Part shown: positions 10,631 to 21,496 of the stretch, piece by piece | Numbering within the stretch: position 1 is the first letter of the stretch | Layout of the letters: the number at the start of each line of letters is the position of its first letter | Source of the DNA: Henckelia pumila | Lineage: Eukaryota > Streptophyta > Magnoliopsida > Lamiales > Gesneriaceae | Assembly: GCF_033568475.1 (NCBI RefSeq) | Contig: NC_133123.1 | Location: 104,905,228-104,969,227 of the forward strand | DNA: 64,000 nt | Direction of reading: 5' to 3' | The notes under the pieces: generated by a model | The model's database searches: none | The model's input: the letters and a program-made list of their open reading frames with translations, nothing else | Told to the model about the DNA's origin: nothing | Translations under genes and position numbers: made by a program

Positions 10631-12255
10631 AGCGCATATTCATGAGGTATTCCGGGTAGAGGCTCATCACCCCAAGCAAACAAGTCCAAATTGCGACCGA
10701 GGTTTTTCAGCTTCTCTTCCAATTCAGGAGGTAATTCTGTCCCGATTTTCAGCGTCTTCTTGGGATCACTTGGAACGATTTCTATGTGCCTTAGAGTTTC
10801 GATTGCTGTTATTCTTTCTTTGCTCTCGGCTTCCTCATCCATCAAATGTATTCCATTTTCACGTAAAATTTTTCCAGGTTTCGTTGCTCTTTCCTTACTA
10901 GAAACTTGTCTTTTACGATTTCCTGATGAACTCCATAATGTCACCGCATGACATTCTCTGGCTAGACGATGGTCACCAATGGCTTCTTCTACTCCTCCTG
11001 GAGTCGGAAACTTCAGCTTTATATGATATGTCGATCCGATGGCTTGGAATATATTGAGACTTGGTCGTCCCAATATCACATTGTATGTCGATGAAGACTT
11101 TACTATAAGGAATTTCACCATCTTAGTAGACCATTTGGGGTAAGAACCCAAGGAAAGAGGAAGCGTTACTTCGCCCAAAGCTTCAACTATTTCTCCGAAA
11201 AATCCGACTAGTGGAGTGTTGAGTGGAGTTAACTGTGCATTACTAATACCGAATTTGACGAATGCATCATGAAAAATTATGTCGGCCGAACTTCCTGAAT
11301 ACACTAGAATTTTTTTTACCCAAAAATTGGAGATTGTGGCTGAGATGATTAAAGCATCATTATGGGCACCCCGAGAGTTCTCTAGATCTTTGTCGCTGAA
11401 TGATAATCCATCTTGGATAGTTTCAATTTCATACATTGGCAAGGATGTGGGGCTAGACAAATTGTTGGTTCCTTTTGCTGCCCGCAGAAGGGCTTTTCTT
11501 GAATTGTTCGAGCCGCCACAAGCAGGCCCCCCAGTGATTACGTCGATTACTCCTCCAGTGGGAAAATTTTCATTAGCTCGTTCATGTTGTTTCCCAGTTT
11601 CATCATGCCGCTTTTGATAGTCACGTTTTGGTTGTTCATCCCGACGCCTATCATCTCGCATCTCATCACGGGACTTGTCCACAAAATTCCCCAAATGTCC
11701 GCGCTTTATGAGTTTTTCAATTTCTGCTCGCAAACTGAAACAATCCTCTGTAGTATGACCTTTATCTTTATGAAAATGATAGTACTTGTCTGAACGTTGG
11801 TCCTTTGGATTATTCTGCATTGGGCGAGGGGGACGCAACAATCCTTGTTTTTCAGCCACTACCAGTATATCGGTTAGATGTGCATTGAGGGGTATATTCT
11901 GGAGGTGGGGGCTCTGTGCTGTTCGCTTCTCGTCTCGCTTTCTAATATCTTGTTTATCTTCTTCTCTCTTTATTTTATTCAAGTAGTGTGGTTCTACAGA
12001 CTCTTCAACCCGTATGTATTTCTCAGCTCTTTTCAGTAATTCCTCTAGGTTTTTGGGCGGCCTTCCCGCTATTGATTCCTTGAATTTCCGATGGCGCAAG
12101 TTTTGTTGCATTATTCCAGCTAACAAATCATGGTTCACGTGTAAGACTTCGTGCACTGCGTGAGTAAATCGCCGAACATAGTCCCTCAAACTTTCTCCTT
12201 CTTTTTGAATGATTGTGAACAAATACGCTGCTGTTTTCGGGTATTTCTTGTTAAT
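10631..12255 (-). pseudogene. Gag C-terminal half and protease of the Tat element
   Basis: One open frame carries the gag segment EGESLRDYVRRFT, a degenerate nucleocapsid zinc motif, and the retropepsin-like protease. Two key residues are altered. The zinc motif reads YYHFHKDKGHTTEDC, with Tyr in place of the first Cys (codon 11779-11781). The protease active site reads YSGSSADII, with Tyr in place of the catalytic Asp of the usual DSG (codon 11299-11301). Protease activity is therefore not expected even though the frame is open. The segment continues into RT without a stop until 10309. Confidence 0.8.
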
Positions 12256-12991
12256 TTAGAATTGCTGGATGAAGCAATCAGTAAGTTGCTCCAAATTGGC
12301 AATAGATCCAGAGGGTAACTTATTGAACCATGTGAGTGCTTTTTCTGATAATGTTGTTCGGAAAATTTTACAAATATGCAGCATATGCGATATCATACAA
12401 ATTCGCTTTCGCGTAGAATTTGTCAATATGATCTTGGGGGTCACTCGTTCCATCGAACTCACGTAAGCTGGGGATTTTGACCCCTTTTGGTAATGCTTCA
12501 GATAAGATGTCATCAGTGAAGGGGCTTCGACGTGACGGCAAAATTGCTAACCAATTCTCTCCAGTTACATGTGTGCGAGATCCATCCTTCCGGGTTGGAT
12601 TAGTGGTTTTGTTTTCGCCAGAGGTGTCATGAACTATGTGAACACTTGCTTCACCGTCTTTCTGAGTAGTATTTTTCTTGGTCCCCCCTTGATCTTTATC
12701 ATTCACTTTAGACTTATCTTTATTTGGATCTTCGTTATTAGGGTCAAGAGATGATGAGCCTTCAGTCTGAGCATTTTTCTTGGTGCTTTTGCGCTTACGG
12801 GTTTCTAGGTACTGAGCAACTACATCTTTTGCTGCGAGTGCTGCTGTGTTTTCCATTAGTGTAGTCAAAGCTTCATGGGTGAGAGTAATGCTTGGTGGTG
12901 CGTTTCCATTGTTATTATTTACTTGAGATATTTTTGAAGTAATATGTGCCCTCAATGACGTAAAGAACAATTTTCCCACGGACGGCGCCAA
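12256..12991 (-). pseudogene. Gag N-terminal part of the Tat element, frameshifted
   Basis: The frame is open from within the PBS; the first in-frame ATG is at about 12856. It has a low-complexity N-part, then FTDDILSEALPKG and REFDGTSDPQDHIDKFYAK, a gag signature of Tat elements. An extra base at 12372-12374 shifts the frame, after which IFRTTLSEKALTWFNKLP continues the gag core. It ends at TAA 12256-12258, beyond which the gag frame continues (next entry to the left). Which ATG is used cannot be told. Confidence 0.75.
12973..12990 (-). other. Primer-binding site of the Tat element
   Basis: On the minus strand it reads TGGCGCCGTCCGTGGGAA, three bases from the LTR end. This is the conserved Tat-type primer site and sets the orientation and inner LTR boundary. 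Confidence 0.85.
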
Positions 12992-12993
12992 GC

Positions 12994-13430
12994 TGATGTA
13001 GCCAAAAATTACTTGTATATGACACGTTGCTTCCGCAAAATCCGGAGTATCAACGAATCCTTGTATGCTCCCTGTCGAGATCTTCAGTGGGTTGTTCCTA
13101 CGTCACAAAACAAAGTCAGAGGAGCCGGGAGGGTTCCCGGTGAAGGCACTCCGACGCTCAAGTTAGTTATTACTCAAGGAATAATAATCAAGAGTAGAGC
13201 CTTATAGTGCTAAAGAAAGTGTGTACCTTAATAATGAGTTGACTTGAGCTATTTATAGAGAGTCGGAGAGTTTCACGGGCTTGAACCTCTTATGGGCTTT
13301 TGTAAAATTCAGGGTCTGCTTGAATTTAATATATAATATTTAAATAAGCTTGGGCCTCAAAAATATTTGGAGTGGACCTTCCTGATTGGGCTCAGAGTCA
13401 GTTGAATTTTTAGGTGTAACCTATCATACA
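12994..13430 (-). repeat. 5' LTR of the Tat element (about 437 bp)
   Basis: The inner end (TACATCA on the minus strand) is next to the PBS. The outer end is set at the TGTATGATAGG start, because a different GC-rich repeat begins at 13431; this end is less certain. Inside is the ACTCCGACGCTCAAGTTAG block and the GGGAGGGTTCCCGG palindrome common in Tat LTRs. A related block appears in the fragment at 32400-32676. Confidence 0.7.
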
Positions 13431-13640
13431 TGAATAAAAATAGGGTACCCGATTGGGTATTTCGGGTAGCATTGTATTACTCGAACCCGATCCGACTAAA
13501 TATATATCAGGTTCGGTTACTATCCGAACCAAATAAAAAACCGAACTACCCGATTTCTTCACCCGATCGGGTTCGGGTCGGGTCGGGAACCGGACTACCC
13601 GAACCATTGCCCACCATTTGGTTTTTACTACAATTTAAAA
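13431..13640. repeat. GGGT(C/T)CGG-rich imperfect repeat with inverted copies
   Basis: Contains CCCGATTGGGTA, a GGTTCGGTT...AACCGAAC inverted pair and the direct run GGGTCGGGTCGGG near 13568-13590. It is far more GC-rich than its flanks. It resembles GGGTTCGGG-type repeats seen scattered in plant genomes. No TSD was identified. Confidence 0.5.
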
Positions 13641-13720
13641 TATTTTAATATCATGTTTTCCATGTTTTTTGTGGAGAGAGTCGTCATGAATATTTGATAT
13701 ATTGATTTTTTATAAATTGA

Positions 13721-13795
<75 letters not shown>

Positions 13796-14462
13796 ATATC
13801 ATAATAAAAAATTAAAATATATATATATTTCAACATGCTATAAAAATAATTAAAATTTGTAATCAAAATTTATTCATCTAATACATTACAAAAAATTTTA
13901 AATTTTGAGAAATATTATTTATCTTTATTTTTTGATGAAAAAAATATTATATCATATTTTACATATGTTTTTTTATTTTTTTTAGTAACTGATATACTCA
14001 GTCAAGAAGTCAATTTGATAACAAAATATTGTCATAACATTATCTCAAATAGCATTGACATTTTTATAATATATTTTTTTATACTAATATTAAAATTTTA
14101 ATATCTTTAATATATTATATCAATAATTTAATTTATTCAAACAATTTTAATAACTAATTCTAATAATTAATTATATAAAATAATACTCTCTGATCGGACA
14201 AGGGTAAATTACAAGTAGCATTTAAAAATATCTTTTTTAGCCAACCGCAATCTCAATCTCAACATATTGAATCAAATATCCAACAATTTTTTTTTTGTTT
14301 TTTTTAAGTTCCAACAAAATATTTTAACTAATTATATATTTTTTAAAATTTTAGAGTTTATTTTTAGTTTTTGTTTTCTTTAAAAGAAAACGGAGGAACT
14401 GAGACTAATGGTGAAACAGGTGATCACAATCACATGGTTTAGAAATTAAATTAGATTTTATT
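13641..14462. other. AT-rich intergenic DNA with an (ATT)n tract
   Basis: No gene seen. The main feature is an uninterrupted (ATT)n run at 13722-13794. The rest is A/T homopolymer-rich sequence without open frames of note. Confidence 0.7.
13722..13794. repeat. (ATT)n microsatellite
   Basis: About 24 uninterrupted ATT units, likely length-polymorphic. Confidence 0.95.
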
Positions 14463-14471
14463 TTCATTTTT

Positions 14472-15120
14472 GGCAAAATTACATATACTACCTCGTGATA
14501 TCCCGAGTTTGCGCAAATTTCATCGTTAAAAAAGTACTCTTAAAACTCCCCTGTGTTTGTTAATTTTGAGCTCACGCACTCCAACCTTGCTTTTAGTCAA
14601 GCTAAATTTTGTATTGTCGAAATTACCCCTTAAATTAAAAACTTGGTTCTTCTATTTTCATTTTCACTATGTTAGAACTGAGCAAGTTTTTGCCTCAACC
14701 TTCTCAAAAATCTCACATCCTCACATACATGATATCATCGGAACCATAGAGTGCATTCCTCACCGCTTTGTCAAAGGAATATTGCTCTTTGTGACTTGTG
14801 ATAGGTAGGGTTTTGTGTATAATTGTCTCAATAAATTACTGTTTTTCATTTTTTTGTGTTTCGATTTAAAATTTTTCCCCTTCTTTGAGTTGGGAATGCT
14901 CTTAAATTAACATTTGGATTCATGATTTTCGAATTCAATCTAAGGTTTCTTTACAAAATTGTAAATGTGAAGCAGCCAAGTGAAGAAGAAGTCTTCTGTT
15001 TGAATAAAATACATTTTAGACATTTTAGACATAACATTCCTAAAAAAACTATGACAAATCGCAACCTTCCGAAATGTAGGTTGTTTTTTTAATCATTAGG
15101 GTAGTATATGCAATTTTCTC
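14472..15120. mobile_element. Mutator-like MITE, 649 bp, with 9-bp TSD
   Basis: The ends are inverted copies: the left starts GGCAAAATTACATATACTAC and the right, reversed, starts GAGAAAATTGCATATACTAC. Identical 9-bp direct repeats TTCATTTTT flank it at 14463-14471 and 15121-15129. A 9-bp TSD points to the Mutator superfamily. There is no transposase frame, so it would move only with an enzyme supplied in trans. It lies about 300 bp upstream of the likely transcribed region of the arabinosyltransferase gene and could affect its promoter (inference). Confidence 0.65.
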
Positions 15121-15129
15121 TTCATTTTT

Positions 15130-15414
15130 TTAATCATTTTTGACACGCAAGTAACACTTTTCACTTGCCAATTTTTGTGTGCAAACAATTGCATAAAATT
15201 TAATTAAAAAACTAATTTTAAAAAATAAAATATTCCAGACACGCCCAGCATAATGAAATCAACGATTTTTACTTTGCAAAATAATAATAATAATAATAAT
15301 CACGATTTTCAATTTTGTTGAGTCAAAGGATAATCGCCATATATATTTTCGGAATAAAAAAATTTAAAAGACTTGAATATAGTAAATTGAATAAATCACA
15401 AAATTGCACTGATT
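15130..15414. other. Upstream region of the arabinosyltransferase gene
   Basis: AT-rich. Holds an (AAT)n run at 15281-15300 and a TATATATTTT stretch at 15339-15348 that could act as a TATA box. Transcription start is not resolved. Confidence 0.4.
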
Positions 15415-15437
15415 CACGTCACGTCGATATCACGTCA
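15415..15437. promoter_or_regulatory. Cluster of ACGT-core (TGACG-type) sites
   Basis: Three CACGTC cores lie within 23 bp (CACGTCACGTC, then CACGTCAG), and a fourth ACGTC is at 15461-15470. Such ACGT/TGACG cores are bound by plant bZIP factors. Position just upstream of, or inside, the first exon makes a regulatory role plausible; this is inference. Confidence 0.35.
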
Positions 15438-15754
15438 GTATCCAGTGGCAGCACAGTCCCAGACGTCAATCTCGTAGGTTGTTTTTTTGGGTTCATTCTC
15501 ATTACACCACAACATAAATCCTCTGGGTTTCGCTTTTCTTGCCACCCTTAATTTTGTTTTGAAACCCCCTTTTGGATCCAACTTCAGATTACAGTAATTA
15601 TTTGTTAGCTCTTTCTTTTCTCATTTTTTTTTCTTTCTTTTGCTCATCTGTATTTGGGACCTTTTTCTTTGTTAAAGAAAGGTTTCCCCTTTCCTTTATT
15701 GGCCCGGATTTGAATTCACCCTTTACCATCTTATATCTGTGGAAATTTGGAGTA

Positions 15755-16466
15755 ATGGTGAGTCTTTCATTCTTTGATATTTTATTGGGTTCTTTGGAAT
15801 GATTTTCTGTAATGGTTTTATTTCTTTAATTTTGCACTCGAAATGGTTTGTTGAATTTATCAAATTGTACAATATGGTTTCTGGTGATTTTTTCTGCGAT
15901 ATTTTATCAGATATTTTTTGTTTATTTTATGTTCTGTCATCTTTTTTGGAGAGTTGAACTGCATTTTGGACGTGGGATTTTATTAATTTGTGGACTAATT
16001 GAATTTGAATTATTGTCGTTTTTGTGGAAGAGTAAATAATTTGCATGCCTTTCTCCAATTCTCCTAGTCTGGCAGGCTTTCATTTATTTTTCCATCAATT
16101 TCACGTTACAGTACTAGTCATAGCCCGATTTTATTATTGTAATTTTAATAAGTGGTCCCATCAAAATCCATTGACTTTGTTTTGCAGACCACAAAAATGG
16201 TGATAAATATGCTAGACAATTAAATTCCAGTTGAAATTTGTATTTCTTTAAATTGAAATTTGGTTTATTGAATGGTGTAAATCTTGTCTGTTTCTGACTT
16301 GTTAAGTTGAGTTGTATGTTCTTTTACATTTGGCTACTTAAGGCATTTTCCGTGTCAATCTTACTCATTCATGTGGCATTCGCAGGTAGCTTCTTCGCTT
16401 GCGAATCAAAATTCCATTGAACGTGTTGGAAAACAGAATGAGGCCCTGTTGAGGAATTTTTGTTAA
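15755..16466 (+). other. Probable 5'-UTR intron and spliced 27-codon uORF
   Basis: A good donor (ATG|GTGAGT) lies at 15758 and an acceptor (TTCGCAG) ends at 16385, giving a 628-bp intron upstream of the main start. The exon before the intron ends exactly with ATG (15755-15757). When joined to 16386 it opens a frame beginning MVASSLANQN that stops at TAA 16464-16466, 63 bp before the main start. 5'-UTR introns are common in plant genes; the uORF depends on this splice being real. Confidence 0.4.
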
Positions 16467-16529
16467 ACGATAGTATTTATTTCTTACTTTTCACTGATAT
16501 CATATTTAATGATATCTGGAAGGAAAATT

Positions 16530-19500
16530 ATGGGGCGAGAAGGACGTGTGTTCCTGGCATTCTTGTTTATTGGTGTTTTCCTTCTAACGTATAACTTTAT
16601 TACAATGATTATACGCTACGGGAACATTTATCCTCAAAAATTGAATTACTCTGAGCGCCATAGTCTACTTCCTATTGATCCGGTGATTGAGATGCCGGAA
16701 CATGCGAAAAAGCCCAAGAGGGAACTGGCACTTTTTCATATAGCCCTCACAGCGACTGATTCGCCGTACAGCAAATGGCAGAGTCGTGTTATGTACTATT
16801 GGTATATGAAGAATAAGGATTTACAGGGATCGGAGATGGGAAAGTTCACTCGCGTTCTTCATTCAGGAGCACCTGACAACCTGATGGATGAGATCCCTTC
16901 ATTCGTGGTCGATCCACTTCCTCCAGGATTGGATAGGGTGAGAAGTTTTTCCATTGTCATTTACAACCTCCTGTTATGTTTTACACTGTTATTTTGCCTT
17001 TTTATATTTTGATATCTTATTCCTGTCGTGTATAATCGTACAGCATGTAAAAATCTTATTTGGAGAGTTTCATTGTTTGGTGTAGCATATTATTTATTAC
17101 TTTAGCACGCTATGTGCAGTCTCGGTTCCATGAAATGATTTGAGATTCTGTTTCTAGGGTTATATTGTATTGAATAGACCATGGGCATTTGTGCAATGGC
17201 TAGACAAGGCAACAATTGAAGAAGAGTGAGTTTGCTTTCTTAAGTATGAGATAACTGGAAACTCAGTGTGGTGAGAACATGAAATAGATTTATTTCGGTT
17301 TTCCCGCTCCTGCAGTTATATATTGATGGCAGAACCTGATCACATATTCTTAAAGCCACTCCCCAACTTGGGAGGGGAAGGACTTCCAGCTGCATTCCCG
17401 TTTTTCTACATCGAACCTGTCAAAAATACAAACCTCATAAGAAAATATTTCCCCGAGGAGATGGGTCCGGTGGAAAAAGTTGATCCTATTGGAAATTCTC
17501 CAGTTATAATTAAAAAGGTGAACCTATTGATATCCCTGAACGTAATGAGAGAAGCATGATTGCATCTGTTCGACATAATGATGCCTCGTGATTTTTTTAA
17601 TGTCAGTGTCATTAATTTATTTCCTATAACACCAGGAATTGCTGGAAAAAATCGCACCTACGTGGATGAACGTCTCTTTGAAAATGAAAAATGATCCAGA
17701 GACGGATAAAGAATTCGGATGGGTGCTTGAAATGTAAGCTGATCTATGGCTTTGGCATATAGACTTAGCTTTGTTTCTAATGTTCTTGTTGTTCGATGTC
17801 AAACAAAGGTATGGATATGCTGTGGCCTCTGCTCTTCATGGCGTGCAGCATATTCTCCGGAAAGACTTTATGTTGCAGGTATTATTTCGAAACTGTACTA
17901 AACAAGCTAAGATGCTGATTTCTTTGTTATTGTTCAACTTAAAGTAAATTGCATGTTAATGTTTCAGCCTCCGTGGGACTTGGAAACTCGAAATAAATTT
18001 ATTCTTCATTACACCTATGGCTGTGACTATGACATGAAGGTAAAAGCATTTGTGTCTTACCTTTCATCTTGTAAATAGATATTAGTAAGTTCTGAAATGT
18101 TTGTAACAGTTGTCAATTGTCCCATTATCGACTCCCGACTAGGACTTGAACTTCTCTGCGACATATATATTATGCATGATGTGGTTAGTGTCTCAGGGTA
18201 AACTAACTTATGGCAAAATTGGAGAGTGGCGGTTTGACAAGAGATCATACACCGATGGCCCTCCACCTCGAAACCTATCCATGCCACCTCCAGGTGTTCC
18301 TGAAAGTGTGGTGAGTATGAACAATTTTCATGTTGGGTTATGGCATCTGTATAATATATGTTTTCCTACCTCATTTCTGCATGAGGTACCCTAATCTTAT
18401 ATTGGATTTTGTAATAAAAGACATCAAATTAAATTGGTCTTTTCTTATCATGCATATGGGTGTAAACAAATTGATTAATCGAGGTTCCATAGGTTTAGAG
18501 TCTCATTTTTATGCTCTTGAATATTTTAATCGAATCTGAGTTCAGTTGCTTATTAAGTAAGCTAGCTGTATGAATGATCTAATTCAAAATCGAGTGCAAA
18601 TTAATCATTCTACGCTAGAATTTGAAGAAAGAGTTGGATTAGTCTGATAATAATAAATGAAAATATAAAACCCAGATTTAACTCTTTACAAGACCTCTTG
18701 CTCTCCCCTAGCAATGCTAGTAACAAAATGATGTAAGAACCCTTACCCTCTCTTTCTTTTATTCCCCTCTGGCCCACATCTAGATTCTTCTAAGGCAATA
18801 AGACTCTTGTCCTAGGTTCATTATATTTGGGCCCACAAAATATTGGAATCCATAACAGGTTCATGGTGACCATAGGAACCAAAACATACGAGTACCCACG
18901 GATTTGATGCCAATATTACAATAAGGGAATTCATAATGAAACTGCTGAATCTTGATATACTTATCGTTATTGAATCTTAGGGTAAGAAAATCAAGACATT
19001 TGCCCTATTTAAATTTGTGCGTTAGAATTGCAACGTAGCTTTGTGAACTGCTAATTCAACCGTATATGAAGATACAGCTCAAAAGAATGCAAGGAATGAG
19101 CGTGGAGTGCTAATGTATCCGAAACAAATGCCATTATGTGTAAAACACTTGTTGCAAAATGATTAGCGGCAGAAAAACATGATTAGTAGACAAAGGTAGT
19201 GTTTGAGAGAGCTTCTTAGAACACTACCACTATCAAATTCTGCTGCTTATGACCCCTGACTGGATCGATTCAATGGCAGGCTTTCTTTCTTTTCTAATCT
19301 GAAATATAAATTGGTTAGAGAGTGAGCTGCCAATTCAATTCTCTTGAACTTCAGCTCCTCGTAAGTTCGATATGTTCTCAGGGTTAACATTGATTCGTCC
19401 CGGAAAGGTTAATACTCTATCGATGTGCATCCGAAAGCATGGACTTGTCCTCACCGACATGTATCCGAGTGTACATGTCTAAAGACCAACCGTTGTCCGT

Positions 19501-20299
19501 ACCTCAGGGGTTCTAGGATGTTGTGTTAAAGATAGGTGATTGAACCTAACTCACTCCAAAAACTACCTAGTTCAATTGGATTGTCCAAGTCCATATATGC
19601 AACTCTAGGAATTTTATCGGTCAGATTTGGGACAACTAGCACACCAACGCACCTTACACACCCAACAATGAACATTTGGAGCCGACCAATTTGAGACAAC
19701 TAACACACCAACACACCCCCCAAACCCAAAAATGAACATTTGGAGGGTGAAGTTTAGAAGACAACGGGTGACCTAATTATGGGCAATTCAAAACATAACG
19801 GTGAAACCTGTCTCTGATATCATGTTAAGAAGGTGAACATAGACCTAACTCATCCCTAAATTTAGCTCACGGGTGAGGATTGTTCAAGTTTATATATGAA
19901 ACTCTAGGAATTTTATCCTATCAATGTGAGAGAACTAACACATCAACATGTTGCATCGTGAAAGTATGTATAAAACAAAAATTTAACACAAACCAGCAAT
20001 CTATTGGAAAATTTGTTTTATATGAATGCATATTGAGAATAACAGATATCAAACATTAATTCTCATTAAGTGAATTTTGAGGCATTGAAGAATTCAATTT
20101 TGTGTATTTCTGGCTTTTATGCTAGAAATTTACGACCTCATGCACGGTCCGAATTCCATTTTAATCGGTAACATAGGAAAACCATTATTCGTGATTCTGT
20201 GTGTTATAATCTAATCCTTCTATATAATATTTGCAGATCACGCTGGTAAAGATGGTCAATGAAGCCTCTGCTAATATTCCGAATTGGGACACTACTTGA
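16530..20299 (+). CDS. HPAT: Hydroxyproline O-arabinosyltransferase (HPAT family, GT95)
   Basis: Transfers L-arabinose to hydroxyproline of extensins and CLE signalling peptides in the early Golgi (known for the family). Coding exons: 16530-16937, 17158-17225, 17316-17517, 17636-17733, 17809-17878, 17968-18039, 18197-18310, 20237-20299; all introns are GT-AG and phases match, giving 364 aa, normal for the family. Residues 7-28 (VFLAFLFIGVFLLTYNFITM) form a membrane anchor after a 6-residue tail, as in type II Golgi enzymes. Recognisable blocks: ALFHIALTATDSPYSKWQ, MYYWYMK, GYIVLNRPWAFVQWL, YILMAEPDHIFLKPLPNL, FPFFYIEP, HYTYGCDYDMKG and WRFDKRSY. MAEPDHIF probably holds the metal-sugar binding residues. 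The start was chosen because relatives begin MGR; an in-frame ATG at 16509 would add 7 residues. The last intron is 1926 bp with degenerate repeats. The copy looks intact. Confidence 0.93.
18311..20236. other. Long last intron of the arabinosyltransferase gene
   Basis: Other introns of this gene are 89-220 bp; this one is 1926 bp. Two related segments, about 19515-19640 and 19825-19945, share CTCTAGGAATTTTATC and ACTAACACA(T/C)CAAC-type blocks, so part of the intron is repeat-derived. No coding frame was recognised. Confidence 0.6.
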
Positions 20300-20532
20300 A
20301 AGCAAACCTTGGGGACTAACTTCGGCAAAACAAAATCGTAAGTTTAGCATGATACAAGACTTTTCGCTGTTACAGATCGTATAGTGCTTATCGAGGAAGG
20401 ACTTTTGGGGCTTCAAATTTTAGATGAATACTTGTATACAAGTGAGTGAATATTTGAAAAACTAGTAGCTAGGAGAAAAATGCAACTCCTGAGGGATTTG
20501 CGTTTTCATTTGTACTTGAACCATGATATGGT

Positions 20533-20538
20533 AATAAA
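20533..20538 (+). terminator. Putative polyadenylation signal (AATAAA) of the arabinosyltransferase gene
   Basis: Perfect AATAAA 234 bp after the stop codon, a usual 3'-UTR length for plants. Plant signals are loose, so other sites may be used. Confidence 0.4.
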
Positions 20539-20539
20539 T

Positions 20540-21200
20540 ATCAATGTTCTTAGATGTTTTGCTCGAGCTGTCTCGATCACCAAAAATGGTTACTACTGAA
20601 TACGTTCTTCTTTGTGTAAAATTGTCAAGCGCACGTAGAAAATGTTAAGTGCCTTAGGATATAAAAAATATACACATTTAAACTAGGTATAAGCAATGGA
20701 GTGGGTGTTTGTAAGAAAAAAATGACATAAAAGGTAATTTCATTTCATCAGTCGTTTAGGGTTCGAGATACCCCTCACAAGATTAACCGGTTTAAGACGG
20801 TCTCATAGGATATTTTGTGTAAGCCGGATGGGTGCCAAACTGATAGGGTACCAATATGAAATTGTTAGTTAGTCATTGGGGGTTGGATTTGATTTCATTT
20901 TCTCAGCAAATTGCATTATTTTAAGATATAATTATTGTCTTTATTAATTTTATTTTTCAAAAAATTGTTTCCTACTATATTGTATTTTGCTCAATGTAAT
21001 ACAATACGTGATATAATATTGTTAATTTAATTTATTCTTTCACGACATTTATGGGGAAAATATTCTTTTAAAAAATAATAACGAAATATATACAAATTTT
21101 TCTGGCCTGATTTTCAAGAAATGTATATTTACACGCGCTCACACACACATGCAAAATAGAAGCAGAATTATCCAGAATGCATAAAAGGCTATTGTAATAA

Positions 21201-21236
<36 letters not shown>

Positions 21237-21278
21237 CATGCGATTAATAATAATAATAATAATAATAATAAACATGCG

Positions 21279-21316
<38 letters not shown>

Positions 21317-21491
21317 ACATGCGAATGCTTTTAGGTGGTAACTTTGTTGTGAGACTAGTTGTTGATTGTGCATAATTTAATTTGGCTATGTGGGCACATG
21401 GTGAGAGGGTTGTTCCATCATAAAACCAACACTAACAATGGAGTAAAATTCATTTTAGTATACGAACTATTTATAAAATGTCAAATTTGTA
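20540..21491. other. Intergenic DNA with an interrupted (AAT)n tract
   Basis: No gene seen. An (AAT)n tract at about 21198-21314 is split into three blocks by two identical interruptions AACATGCGATT, followed by a near-copy ACACATGCGAAT. A 60-100-residue Leu-rich frame on the minus strand is only the translation of this tract. Confidence 0.7.
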
Positions 21492-21496
21492 CATAA

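Larger units (their letters stand above)
4903..13430 (-). mobile_element. Tat/Retand-type Ty3/gypsy retrotransposon, decayed, 3' LTR not found
   Basis: On the minus strand the order is 5' LTR (12994-13430), PBS (12973-12990), gag, protease, reverse transcriptase, RNase H, integrase (ending 7731-7733), then a long 3' region with a gene on the opposite strand. The order RT-RH-INT, the PBS beginning TGGCGCCGTCCGTGG and the antisense extra gene fit the Tat lineage (Retand-like). No 3' LTR was found before the Copia LTR at 4541, so that end was probably cut off by the Copia insertion. Pol has at least five stop codons, a deletion in the integrase zinc region and lost catalytic residues, so the copy is dead. 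Confidence 0.85.

Noticed and set aside
7764..12222. Plus-strand frames of 66-127 codons within the Tat gag-pol region
   Set aside because: Shadows of the well-supported minus-strand gag-pol coding sequence.
10309..12222. 637-codon frame as an intact gag-pol gene
   Set aside because: Upstream frameshift and stop, downstream stops, and loss of protease Asp and zinc Cys show a pseudogene.
21068..21373. 101-codon minus-strand frame with long leucine runs, membrane-protein-like
   Set aside because: It is only the translation of an interrupted (AAT)n microsatellite.
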